A stretch of 64,000 nt of DNA from Protopterus annectens (Eukaryota; Chordata; Ceratodontiformes; Protopteridae): positions 1,192,126,965 through 1,192,190,964 of the forward strand of contig NC_056737.1 in assembly GCF_019279795.1 (NCBI RefSeq), written 5' to 3'. Position 1 is the stretch's first letter; every line of letters starts with the position of its first letter. Made by a program: the position numbers and the translations under genes. The notes beneath the pieces are model-generated. The model was not told the DNA's origin. It saw only the letters and a list, made by a program, of their open reading frames with translations, and searched no databases. Shown here piece by piece: positions 23,001-33,206 of the stretch.

Positions 23001-23660
23001 CTAAGATAGTAGACTACATACTCATTGATTTACAAAATCCATTGAACATGTGAGAGAAACAGACAAATGTAGGTTTTGTTAAACAGAACTGGAAACAGTC
23101 ACAAATCTTCTTGCTGGTTATGATATACTAATGGCAGAAAGACTGTATACTGAAAGGCATAATAATGTGGCAAGATTGTTGCACTGGGGATTGTGCAAAT
23201 ATAATATTGAAGTAGCTGACAAAATCTGGAAATATGAGCCACAAAGCATTATAGAAAAAGGTGATTATATCACATGAGATCACCCATTACCAACAGTTCA
23301 TAAAATAGATGCAAGAAAACCAGATATAGCAGTACATTAAAAGAAGACAAAAGTAACATTGATCATTGAAATTGCTACACACAGTGACTACAGTGTCTTA
23401 AGTATAGAGAGACACAAAGTCATAAAATGGCAGGATTTGCAAGCAGAAGTGAGGGCAATGTGGAAGAAAGATACACAGACTGTTCCAATAGTAGTAGGAG
23501 CAACAGGTCTTATAAAGAAGAATTTACAGTCGTACTTAGATATGTTACCGATATGTGTTACTTCATACAAACTGCAGAAGGAGTCATTACTGGACACGTT
23601 GCAGGTGCTGTGAAGAGCCCTTCTAGCTAACATCAAAGATTGAAACAATACAAATTTCAT
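20099..23660 (+). pseudogene. Decayed LINE with restriction-like endonuclease (R4/Rex6/R2-like)
   Basis: Plus-strand readings across several frames give a single-ORF LINE in order. A linker-like N-terminal region (20099-20446) is followed by the RT start with KAPNWNPPGPDVVPNVWL (20955-21010) and NYRTI (21150). After an inserted element come LSMAWIDNTKAFDNIPHSWI (21758-21820), GDLPG..DSLSPLLF (21952-21990), FVDYLKMYS where FMDD would be expected, FGLDKCAKA (22200-22230), and LDRKTRRMLHA near 22505. At the C-terminus lies a CRFC-type finger (about 23075) and a KPDIAV...LIIEIA stretch (23320-23370) that resembles the RPD..D/E core of restriction-like endonucleases. The second catalytic aspartate in the RT is lost (DY). 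Multiple stops mean it is inactive. The clade assignment is from motif memory and not verified. Confidence 0.78.
21272..21673. mobile_element. 402-bp non-autonomous DNA transposon (MITE) with long imperfect inverted repeats
   Basis: It splits the RT reading of the surrounding LINE between IEQKDNKRES and YGTKDHLLLNK. The first ~95 bp (AGAGTCTGTGTCATTTGAAT through ATGCTTGGTTAAGC) align with the reverse complement of the last ~90 bp (GGATCTATATCATTTGAGAT through ATACTTGGTTAAGC). Flanks AATAAAAG (21264-21271) and AATAAAAA (21674-21681) look like an 8-bp target duplication, which would suit a hAT-type element. The centre has a GC-rich palindromic block (21456-21515) of G and C runs. No ORF codes for a transposase. 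Confidence 0.82.
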
Positions 23661-23689
23661 GAACCTTAATCATATTTTGACTTAGGAAT

Positions 23690-25369
23690 GGCATCCATTC
23701 CCACCACAGAATTAGAAACCCAAAAGACTTGCATAAATTAGAAAAGCATGAAGCCAGAGGGCATTGCCAACCCTTTAGCTGACCAGAGGGCATTGCCAGT
23801 CCTTTAGCTGACCAGAGGGCATTGCCAGCTCTTTAGCTGACCAGAGGGCATTGCCAGCCCTTTGGCTGACCAGAGGGCATTGCCAGCCCTTTGGCTGACC
23901 AGAGGGCATTGCCAGCCCTTTAGCTGACCAGAGGGCATTGCCAGCCCTTTAGTTTACCAGAGGGCATTGCCAACCCTTTAGCTGACCAGAGGGAATTGCC
24001 AGTCCTTTGGCTGACCAGAGGGCATTGCCAGCCCTTTAGTTGACCAGAGGGCATTGCCAGCCATTTGGCTGACCAGAGGGCATTGCCAGCCCTTTAGCTG
24101 ACCAGAGGGCATTGCCAGCTCTTTAGTTGACCAGAGGGCATTGCCAGCCCTTTAGTTGACCAGAGGGCATTGCTAGCCCTTTAGCTGACGAGAGGGCATT
24201 GCCAGCCCTTTAGTTGACCAGAGGGCATTGCCAACCCTTTAGCTGACCAGAGGGCATTGCCAGCCCTTTAGCTGACCAGAAGGCATTGCCAGTCCTTTAG
24301 CTGACCAGAGGGCATTGCCAGCCCTTTAGCTGACCAGAAGGCATTGCCAGCCCTTTAGTTGACCAGAGGGCATTGCCAACCCTTTAGTTGATCAGAGGGC
24401 ATTGCCAGCCCTTTAGTTGACCAGAGGGCATTGCCAACCCTTTAGCTGACCAGAGGGCATTGCCAGCCCTTTAGTTGACTAGAGGGCATTGCCAGCCCTT
24501 TAGTTGACAGGTTCAGCTCCAATTTCTACCCCCACTCCCCCTTAACAGTGCAAAGGAAATGCTGCATAACACAATCCCCCCAACCATTACTAGGAAACAA
24601 AGCCTAAAATAATGCATCAACAGGCCCTTATAACATCCTTGGATGTTTAATAAATAGCATGTAAACATGACATCTCTGGTCCACTTCAATCAATTTTCAG
24701 CTGTAGTCTACAGTCAGGTTTTGTGTCCAAGGAATGGAAGATGGCTACAGTCATTACATTGCACAAAGAAGGTTCAACCACTGATCCAGGTAAATACAGG
24801 CCCATAAGTTTCTCATATGTAAGACCATGGAAAGAATCATCATGGACATGATAAATGAGGACAAGGTAACCTGCAAACACATCACAATATGCTTTTGTTA
24901 AAGGAAAGTCATACCTATTAAATTTGGTGGACTTTTTTGAGAAGGTCACCAAAGCACTGGATGAAAAGAAGATTGTGCACACAGCTTACCTTGACCTAAA
25001 GCTTCTGATGCAATACCTCACTCAAGAGTTATAGACAAACCCACTAATTTAGTCATAAACCCTTTTATCACCTGCTGGATAACAAACTGTCTCACTAATA
25101 GGACCCAAGAGGTCAAAATATATGAGGCTACCTCCACCAAGAGGCTAGTCACTAGTGGATTCCCCCAGAGTTTGGTACTGGGCCTGCTCCTTTTTGGCAT
25201 CTATTTCTTTGGAATAGAAGCACATGATGAGGGTTCATGGCTGACTAAGTTTGCAGATGATTGCAAGCTGGGGGTTATCAACTCTCCTACAGACACTAGC
25301 ATTCTTCAAGAAGGCTTATCTCTGACTAACAAATGGTGCCAAAGCCATGGTCTTAAACTCAGTGCTAAG
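23690..25369 (+). mobile_element. Older CR1 LINE, 5' part (ORF2 middle), interrupted downstream
   Basis: Homology to the younger CR1 ORF2 begins at CACAGAATTAG (about 23712, equivalent to CTCAGAATTAG at 28313), is interrupted by a 29-bp minisatellite, and resumes at GACAGGTTCAGCTCC (24507; equivalent to 28376). It then continues through the RT: TVITLHKEGSTTDPGKYRPI (24745-24810), SYLLNLVDFFEKVTKALDE (24910-24965), a motif C equivalent (LTKFADDCKLG, 25240-25272), and a WCQSHGLKLSAK block ending at 25369. There the younger CR1 begins, and the same old element continues at 30117. Frame is kept only in patches. Confidence 0.88.
23752..24507. repeat. 29-bp minisatellite, about 26 copies, grown from CR1 ORF2
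   Basis: The unit is GACCAGAGGGCATTGCCAGC plus CCTTTAGCT, at strict 29-bp spacing (23781, 23810 and onward), with common variants GCT/GTT at the end and CCAGC/CCAAC in the middle. It lies inside the old CR1. The matching piece of the younger CR1 is the CACAGACATTGCCAACATAC segment at about 28347-28372, coding TDIANILAD. The sequence before and after the array matches the CR1 immediately before and after that segment, so the unit is an amplified stretch of ORF2. Confidence 0.92.
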
Positions 25370-26206
25370 AGTTCCTGTTGTAGTTGTAGTTCCTGTTTTG
25401 TCCATTGCCTTACTTGGATAGAAGGAAGTTTCTTAGCTCACCAGTGGGAGTGGGGAGCCTTGAATAGCCTACCTGTCCTTGAGTGAAGTGACCTCAGCAC
25501 AAGAAGCTTTAGTAATTGGTCATTTTGGACCATTTCTAGCTCTTTTGAAGTTCCCTGGTTAAAATCTGCCTCTGGCATTTTTTTGAAGCCATATCGCTCA
25601 GACACAGCTTCACGTGGTCCTGTTGAGTCTTCCTGGCTACAGAGAACTGAAAAAAAGCGACTGCTTTCCTGATTAAGTATCCTGCTGTTTTTTTATATTT
25701 GTTTCACCTTCTACTGCTTACCTAGAGCAAGCTTTAACTGTTTTCATAGTTATTTACTGCATTTTTTATTATCTGCACTTAAAAGTACATTTTAGTCGAA
25801 ATTAGCCTAATTCAAGTCGAAAAGTGTTTGTTTGCTGTTTAATTTAATTGTTTGGCTGCCCACTAAAGTGTGCTAGCCTGTACTACTGACTTATTGCCTT
25901 TTCTGCATTTAGCACGGAGTTGCCACTAGAGCACCATCGGGCAGCGCCAGTTAAACAAGGTTAAACTATTTCTGGCTCCGTAAAATCTGCTCTTCATTTT
26001 TTCCCTTAGAACTGCTCTACTTGTAATCTAAACAGTCTATTCTCTATCTGTAAAGCTCAGCACTTGTTCCTAAAGCATTTTTAGTCAGGTAAAGCACTTC
26101 TATATTATACAAAGTACTTCACTAGCTTAAAACCCCCTTGAGTACCCACCTCCCTACAGGTCCTTTCTGACTCAGTTACACAGCAAACTTTTTCATTTCT
26201 TCTAGC
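25370..26206 (+). promoter_or_regulatory. CR1 5' UTR and presumed internal promoter region
   Basis: Non-coding sequence from the insertion junction to the ORF1 ATG. It starts with a small duplication (AGTTCCTGTTGTAGTTGTAG followed by TTCCTGTTTTG). LINEs of this type are transcribed from an internal promoter here, but no specific element can be pointed out by eye. Confidence 0.55.
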
Positions 26207-27181
26207 ATGTCAAAGGGTCAATTGCTAGCGTCCTCTCCTGCTCAGCTGGTGAATCTGGGAATATTGAGGCAATGTTACAATTGCCTCATGTACACAGACA
26301 ACCCTCTCCTCCTCCCACAAAACACAAATACATGCGAGAGATGCAACTATATAGCCAAACTGGAGGCTGAGCTCTCTCAACTCAGGACTGGCAAAACCAG
26401 ACAGGAGGAGAAGGTAAACACACACACCATAAACCCAGTCTCACATAGAACTATCACAACTACAAATCAAATACATAAACACACAAAGACATACTCGGAG
26501 GCACTGATCAAAAATCTACCAAAACAGCAGAGGCCTCCAAAGCAGACACCCAAACAACTGCCACCTCATGACATAACACAAGCAACACATAGATCACAAA
26601 GTCAGTGTGCAAATCAGTCAGAGCCCTTAAGGCCAAACACAATGCCAGACACACTTGTCATAGGTGACTCCATAGTCAGATACACTGACGTCCCACTCAC
26701 CAGACTGAACAAGGAGAGGGTCACAGTAAGCTGCCTGTCGGGCGCTAGAATCCGCCACATAACACAAGCACTCATGTCACTCCAGAGCAAGAACAAGTAT
26801 GACTCAGTCATTGTCCATGCCGGTGTGAATGACCTGAGACATACCTCCCTGGACTACATGAAAAGAGACATAGAGGAGCTCTCAGATTATGTAGCCCAGG
26901 CTGGTATGACCCTGACCCTGAGCAGTATCCTACCTTCACCAAGAATGATGCCACAATACAGAGACAAAATGATCAGTTTTAATAATTGGCTTAATTTCTG
27001 GTGTCATTCTAAGGGGATCCAATGTCTGTCTGCCTGGAATGACATGCTTGACAAGCCACGCTGCTTCGCAAGGGATGGCTTGCACCTGTCACCCCTGGGT
27101 TTCCGGATATTGGCAAAGGCTCTTGCCACCCCCATAATGCCTTTTTTAGACAAGGCTCAAATTCTAAACCCACCGCCTTAG
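26207..27181 (+). CDS. CR1 ORF1 protein with zinc-finger-like N-terminus and SGNH esterase-like domain
   Basis: A 324-residue intact ORF. ORF1 proteins of LINEs bind RNA in the retrotransposition particle; many CR1 ORF1s also carry a GDSL/SGNH esterase domain of unclear substrate. Visible here: a CxxC pair at Cys23/Cys26 and another at Cys43/Cys46 (PHD or zinc-knuckle-like), then a short helical, probably coiled segment (49-70), a polar linker rich in T, Q, K and P (70-145), and the esterase fold at about 148-310. Block I is VIGDSI with nucleophile Ser155, block III is GVND (206-209), and block V is DGLH with Asp290 and His293. All catalytic residues are present. The start ATG is the first in a long open frame after the 5' UTR. 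It is followed by ORF2 in a different, slightly overlapping frame. Confidence 0.88.
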   Translation: MSKGQLLASSPAQLVNLGILRQCYNCLMYTDNPLLLPQNTNTCERCNYIAKLEAELSQLRTGKTRQEEKVNTHTINPVSHRTITTTNQIHKHTKTYSEALIKNLPKQQRPPKQTPKQLPPHDITQATHRSQSQCANQSEPLRPNTMPDTLVIGDSIVRYTDVPLTRLNKERVTVSCLSGARIRHITQALMSLQSKNKYDSVIVHAGVNDLRHTSLDYMKRDIEELSDYVAQAGMTLTLSSILPSPRMMPQYRDKMISFNNWLNFWCHSKGIQCLSAWNDMLDKPRCFARDGLHLSPLGFRILAKALATPIMPFLDKAQILNPPP

Positions 27182-27210
27182 AAAACAATAATGGAAAAAA
27201 ACTAAGGGTA

Positions 27211-29939
27211 ATGCTGCTCAATGCCAGAAGTCTAAATCTCAAGATGCATGCCCTCGAAGCCCTCCTCAGTATGGAGAACATCAATATCTGTGCTGTGACT
27301 GAAACCTGGTTCAAGGCTCCTGAGAGCACCCCGGCACTATCAGGTTTTACCTCATATCATGCGTTCCGGCCCCAAAACCTGGACCGTACCACAAAAGGAG
27401 GGGGTGTATCCATATTCATCAAGGATACCCACACCTCCAGGCTGGTGGCAACTCACGAAGCATCAGAGACCATTCAGGTGCAATTAACCATAGGCAAAAC
27501 TGCTCTACAGTTTGTAGCATGTTACAGGCCACCCTCTCAAACTCAGGAACCCCACACAGCCTTCCTGAAGACACTGGAGAGTATAAATGTCTCTCCAAAC
27601 ACCATCATATTGGGTGACTTCAACTACCCAAACATAGACTGGGAACATTACTCAAGCCCCAATACCCTAGCCCAAAGGTTCCTGGAGTTCATAAACTCAA
27701 ATGCTATGGAACAACTTGTCACCATTCCCACAAGAGGTGAAAATATACTAGACCTGATCATCACAAACATGGGGACAAAATGCTCCACACCAGAAGTATA
27801 TCCCTCATTGGTGAGATCAGACCATAAACTAATCTCACTGGAGAGCCACATCCCGCCCCCACCCCCAACAAAAATGACCACAGTGAAGAACTTCTCAAAA
27901 GCCAACTTCACACTTCTTAAGACTGGTGTGGTATCCTTCAAGGCACCTGAGCCATTGGAAACCACAACCCACGCTGCTGAATCCCTTACAAATGCTTTCT
28001 ACGAGCACCTCCAGGATTGCATGAATCAAGCAATCCCAAATAAAATCAAGACCCTTTCCACCAAAGGCAAGCGCCCAATCTGGTGGACCCCAGCCATAAA
28101 CAAACTTTACAACAAGAGGAGAAAGCTACTACAAGATAGAGCAAAATCCCTAAAAGGGAAGACATCTCTGATCAATACTAGTAAAAAACTATGATCACTC
28201 ATAAAATCATCCAAGGCCAACTTTGAGAGAAAAATCGCCAAGGACTCAAAAGACAATCATAAGGCCTTCTTTAGCTATGTTAGAAACCTGGGTGGAAACT
28301 CCCAGATATGCTCAGAATTAGTCCAAAATGATAAAAAAATCACTGAACCCACAGACATTGCCAACATACTGGCAGACAGGTTCAGTGCAAATTTCTCCCC
28401 TCCCTCCCCCACAAAAGGAGAAATATATATCCCAGCAGAGTGTAGCCTCCCAATCATCTCAAATGCCCAGGTGAGAGCTGCTCTCTCTAAAGCTAAAAAC
28501 ACAGCATCAATGGGACCGGATGGTGTCCCGGCTGTGTGCTACACGAACTCAATGAGGAACTAAACCCACACATAAGGCTGCTGTTTAATCTTAGCCTTAC
28601 CACAGGATAAGTACCCAAAGAGTGGCGTACGGCAACTGTGGTCCCACTCCACAAAGGCGGTGCTTCTACGGACCCTGGTAATTACCGCCCCATAAGCTTA
28701 ACAAGCCTGGTCTGCAAAGCTATGGAGAGGATCATAATGGAACTCATAAATAAAGACATAGGGGACCTACAGACATTGGATCCTACCCAATTCGGCTTTG
28801 TCAAGGGCAGATCATGCCTCTTGAACTTGGTCGACTTTTTTGAAACAGTCACCAAGGCCATTGATGAGGGTAAGGCAGTTCACACAGCCTACCTTGACCT
28901 TGCAAAAGCTTTCGACACAATACCCCACTCGGGTATCATAGAAAAGCTCGCCAGCTTAAATGTAAACCCATATGTCACAAGATAGGTTGCAAACTGGCTC
29001 AAGGACAGAACCCACAGGGTTAGAGTTGCTGGTGCCATGTCAGACTCCAAGCCGGTCACAAGCAGTGTCCCACAGGGCTCAGTCCTGGGCCCCCTCTTGT
29101 TCGGCATCTACTTTTCAGAAGTGCAGGCAAACATAGGAGGATTGTGGCTGACAAAGTTTGCAGATGACTGTAAACTGGGCGCCATAGTTGAAAATCCATC
29201 AGACACAGATATCCTTCAGAGAGGTCTCATAGAAATGGATAACTGGTGCCAGAGCCATGGCCTTAAACTAAATGCCAAAAAATGTATAGTCATACCCTTT
29301 GGTAAAAACAAGGTAACCCCAAGTTACCACATAGGTGGCAATCCATTAAGCACAGAAGAGGTTATCAGGGACCTGGAGACCCAAGTTGACAGTAACCTTT
29401 CTTTTGACACTCACATTGCCAAAGTGGTTAGGAGGACCTTCTACACTGCCCACCTGATTATGAAGGGATTCACATCCAGATCAAGGGAGGTCATTGTTCC
29501 CCTGTACTCTTCACTTATCAGACCAATGATTGAGTACAATGCCCCATTCGGAATGTATCTTACCCGACACCTGCAGCAATTGGAAAGACCCCAAAAGTTC
29601 CTCACCAAAAGGATAAGGGGGCTCAAAAATATGCCATATGCTGCCCGACTGAAGAAACTCCAGCTCTATTCAGTCGTATACCGTCTGCTCAGAGGTGACC
29701 TGTGCCTGACATACAAGGCCATGTCCAACCCAGAATTAATGGATATGCTCCACCTCAAAAAATCCAAATCCACCAGAGCCACAAGAGCAAGAGACTTAAA
29801 CCTCAACACGGATATAAATAGGACGTGCTGGAGAGACAGATTCATCACCCAGAGACTCCCTATGCTGTGGAACAGAATCCCGGTCCATGTGAGACAGAGC
29901 ACCTCGCTGGTTCTGTTCAAGAGGAATCCTGACCAGTGA
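27211..29939 (+). pseudogene. CR1 ORF2: endonuclease and reverse transcriptase, four disabling changes
   Basis: The encoded enzyme would cleave the target and prime reverse transcription. The endonuclease (residues 1-210 from the ATG at 27211) has LLNARS (Asn4), TETWF (Glu31), LGDFNYPNIDW (Asp136, Asn138) and RSDHKL (203-205). The RT has VVPLHKGG and NYRPISLTS (28640-28705), QFGFVKGRS, LDLAKAFDTIPH (28895-28930), SVPQGSVLGPLLFGIYF (29065-29115) and KFADDCKLG (29155-29180). A C-terminal region ends at 29939. Breaks are a TGA at 28192, a one-base frameshift near 28531-28540, a TAA at 28608 and a TAG at 28983, the last consistent with a TGG codon changed by a transition. The frame is open upstream of 27211 and overlaps the end of ORF1, so the true start may be a few codons earlier. 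Confidence 0.92.
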
Positions 29940-30116
29940 ATGGGAGATCGTAGGTTTACCCCAGGGATCATCTCTGTATCACTGCTGGACAGAGGCACGG
30001 CAAACTAATGGGTATAGTATTCTTCAACCTAAGGGGTGGTGAAAGCCACACAACTCTGGCTAGGCTTATAAATGCCCTAGGGCAGATAGCCAAGTATGAA
30101 CCTATGAACCTATAAG
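29940..30116 (+). other. CR1 3' UTR and 8-bp tail
   Basis: Contains CTGCTGGACAGAGGCACGG and GGCTAGGCTTATAAATGCCC and ends in two TATGAACC units and a partial one. The antisense copies at 6157-6580 and 40893-40934 match it. Such ends are recognised by CR1 reverse transcriptase to start copying. Confidence 0.88.
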
Positions 30117-30770
30117 AAATGGATAACTGTACCCTTTGGGAAGTCAACAATCCTAGCTAATTACCATATTCATAATACACCCCTAAGAGTTGGCCCAGTG
30201 GTCAGGGATCTGGGTATGCACAGACAGTGGCCTTATCTTCGACCACCATGTGGCCACAGTGGTGAGGAAATCCTTTTATGTTGCATAACTTATCAGTAAT
30301 GGTATGGCATCTAGGTCCAAGAAAGTCATTATCCCACTATACTCCTATTATCAGACCAGTTACTGAGCACAGTGCTCTGTTCAGTAAGCACCTGACCAGG
30401 CATATGCAGCAACTAGACTGATCTCAGTGGATTCGTACAAAATGAATAGAAGGTGTAACAAGCCTGCTTTACGCAGAGCGCTTTGAAGTTCCTACCATTT
30501 TCTCAGTTTCCTATACATACCTGAGGGGTGATCTATGCTTGGCATACAAGTCATCTACAAACTTCACATATATGAATCCCATGCATATTGGTAAGTCAAA
30601 TAGTGCCAGAAATACAAGATATAAGGACCTGAATTGTATCTGTGACTTAAACAGAACATGCTGAAAAGACAGAAGCTGCTGAAAAGACAGAAGCATCCCA
30701 CAGATTGCCTCTCCTATGGAACAGGCTTCCCCCCATGTCAATATTGAAAGAGACTCTGGTAAGCTGGTTG
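30117..30770 (+). mobile_element. Older CR1 LINE, 3' part (RT C-terminal region)
   Basis: Continuation of the element broken at 25369. KKWITVPFGK here corresponds to KKCIVIPFGK of the younger copy (29286-29312). Homology can be followed through VVRDLG (30205), VIIPLYS-type sequence (30325), RGDLCLTYK-equivalent (30520-30555) and LWNRLP (30715-30735). Stops and frameshifts are frequent. A 17-bp direct duplication (GCTGAAAAGACAGAAGC) lies at about 30659-30693. The element stops near 30770 without a 3' UTR or tail. Confidence 0.85.
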
Positions 30771-30933
30771 TAGCACGCTATCTGTCAAATGCTTTTGATA
30801 TTGTTTCCCACAATAAACTACTTCAACAACTCATTAGCCTTGGGATTACCCCCCCTCCCTCTAGCCAATGTTTTTCTAGTTTCTTATTTAATAGACAGCA
30901 GTCAGTAAAATGGAAAGGCTCATTGTTATCATA

Positions 30934-31699
30934 AAAAAAGAGTCATGAAATAACAAAGTCGAGAAAAATACCACAAAAATGGTTCCAGGTGGAAGATGGT
31001 GGATGATGCGTTCTTGTATGCAAGTCTATCTCTCTATTTTTTTAATTTTGGTATTCTGTAGAGATTGCATTTTATGCACCATGCTGGTGAAAACCCAGGC
31101 ATATTCCAATGTATGGAAATTATAGTGTTGATTAGTAATAAACATGTTTTCTAATGCTGTAACCTTTGTGGTGAGTTTCTCTATTAGCTTGGCATTATGC
31201 TTCACGACAATCTCCATATATTTGCAGCTCATATGATTGAAAACGTTTATTAGTTCATGATGTAGTTATGAACCACTTTCCGCTCCTGTTTGGAAGTGCC
31301 ACATTCTTAAACCCTTTGATACATGTTGGACCCTTATGGACTCAAGAAAATATGTGTGAGCTGTTTTAACTTGAACAGGCCAGCATAGCACCAATTCCTA
31401 GGTTTAGGGCCTTAAAAAGAAGCTAAAAAATATGTAGATTTAAGTTAAGTAATATTTATATGATGTAATACTGTCAAACAGCATAATTTATCAATTTGGA
31501 TACTGGATAGTGACTATGGAAACTGATGTTTTCAGGTAGGTTAAAAAGAGAATAAAATGAAATTTTAATGTCTGATGAAGTTCTAAAATATTTTGAAATG
31601 AAAGCACCTGTTTTAATTGAATTTAACTATTGTCATTAAATGAGTGTCCTTTATTTAACTTCCTGGACCCCTTTTTGTGGTATTTTTCTACTTTTTGCC
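30934..31699. mobile_element. 766-bp insertion with ~36-bp inverted ends, likely non-autonomous DNA transposon
   Basis: It splits the reading WKGSLLS / YLTNFTRVPQ of the family L RT and can be removed to restore the frame exactly. ATCATA at 30928-30933 is repeated at 31700-31705 as a possible target duplication. The segment 30954-30989 (CAAAGTCGAGAAAAATACCA and onward to CCAGG) and the reverse complement of 31662-31697 agree at about 30 of 36 positions. About 20 bp lie outside the left inverted repeat, so the exact left boundary is unsure. The only ORF inside (31232-31026, minus) has no recognised domain. Confidence 0.68.
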
Positions 31700-32639
31700 A
31701 TCATACTTAACAAACTTTACTAGAGTTCCTCAAGCATCTGTCCTAGACTCCCTTTTTTTTAACTTCTTCATCAATGGTCTCCATACTTCTTCCTGTCATG
31801 GTTCCTTAATTCAATTTGTAGATGATTCTACTGTTATCTGTTCTTCAGATAATCTATCACACCTTCAGCAGATATCCCAGGAAGCTTTCACAGCCATGAA
31901 ATACTGACTTTATAACTCCCAATTGATACTTAATCCTAAAAAACCTAAACATCATCTCTTTTACTCGTAAAACACTTGCACAAGATAAAGCAAATTTCAA
32001 GATGCTCTCTCAGAAACCCACACACATTGAAATTGTTCCCCATACTAAACTCTTAGGTGTGATTAAAGATGAAAAATCTAAAATTTGATCTTCATATCCA
32101 GAACAACCTCGAAAAAAAAAAGAGAAATTGGAGATTCTATACTGGCACAAACATTTTATAAATGCATCTTCCAAAACTACCCTCACTGCTACATATGTCT
32201 TATCCTCACTACTTTATAGAGCTGCTATTCTTAGCAAACTCCATATCTCATTGAAAACAAAGCCTGAATCACATTAATGCTTAAATTTGCAACTACTTTA
32301 ACCTACTCTACCCATAACTGCCCAACACTCTCTCAAATCCATCCTCCATAGCTACATTCATAAAAGATCCCTTACATCAGTGGACAAATAACTTATCTCC
32401 GTATATAAACCTAATAAATCAGCTGAGCAAATCTTTACTCTTATGTTGTAGGCAAAACATTCAACAGCCTACCTTTAAGTATCGGAGCAAATTGCAACCC
32501 ATTAGCCTTTAAACATACATTAAAATAATTTTAAACAAATCATGCATCTGTTTCTGCTCCAAACCAGAGTATGTGGCATCACTTTTCTCCATATCCCATG
32601 ACACCTACTGTGAACTTTTTTCACTAGCAATTACACTCA

Positions 32640-33206
32640 TTTCTCCCCATATATCACATACATCATTAACTTTCTCCCCATATATCACAAATATCATTAA
32701 CTTTCTCCCCATATATCACATATATCATTAACTTTCTCCACATATATCATATACATCATTAACTTTCTCCCCATATATCACATACATCATTAACTTTCTC
32801 CCCATATATCGCATACGTCATTAACTTTCTCCCCATATATCACACATATCATTAACTTTCTCCCCATATATCACATATATCATTAACTTTCTCCCCATAT
32901 ATCACATACATCATTAACTTTCTCCCCATATATCACATACATCATTAACTTTCTCCCCATATATCACATATATCATTAACTTTCTCCCCGTATATCACAT
33001 ATATCATTAACTTTCTCCCCATATATCACATATATCATTAACTTTCTCCCCATATATCACATACATCACTAACATTCTCCCCATATATCACATACATCAT
33101 TAACTTTCTCCCCATATATCACATACATCATTAACTTTCTCCCCATATATCACATATATCATTAACTTTCTCCCCATATATCACATACATCATTAACTTT
33201 CTCTTA
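32640..33206. repeat. 31-bp minisatellite, about 18 copies, in a LINE 3' UTR
   Basis: The unit TTAACTTTCTCCCCATATAT plus CACATACATCA recurs at 31-bp spacing (CATTAAC at 32664, 32695 and onward). Variation is mainly at one dinucleotide (ACATACATC or ACATATATC). It sits between the RT remnant and the 3' tail of the family L LINE at 30768-33655, so it expanded inside the element or was there at insertion. Confidence 0.93.

Larger units (their letters stand above)
25370..30116 (+). mobile_element. Nearly full-length CR1 LINE nested in an older CR1
   Basis: A ~4.75-kb element with 5' UTR (25370-26206), intact ORF1 (26207-27181), broken ORF2 (27211-29939), 3' UTR (29940-30090) and a short tail of 8-bp units (TATGAACC). 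Boundaries are set by the host element: the older CR1 reads up to GTGCTAAG at 25369 and resumes in frame at AAATGGATAACTGTACC at 30117. TAAG is present on both sides and is a possible 4-bp target duplication. The 8-bp tail is a hallmark of the CR1 clade. Compared with other CR1 pieces in the window this is the youngest. Confidence 0.93.

Noticed and set aside
25172..25486. 104-codon ORF as an independent gene
   Set aside because: It is RT sequence of the old CR1 running into the 5' UTR of the nested younger CR1.
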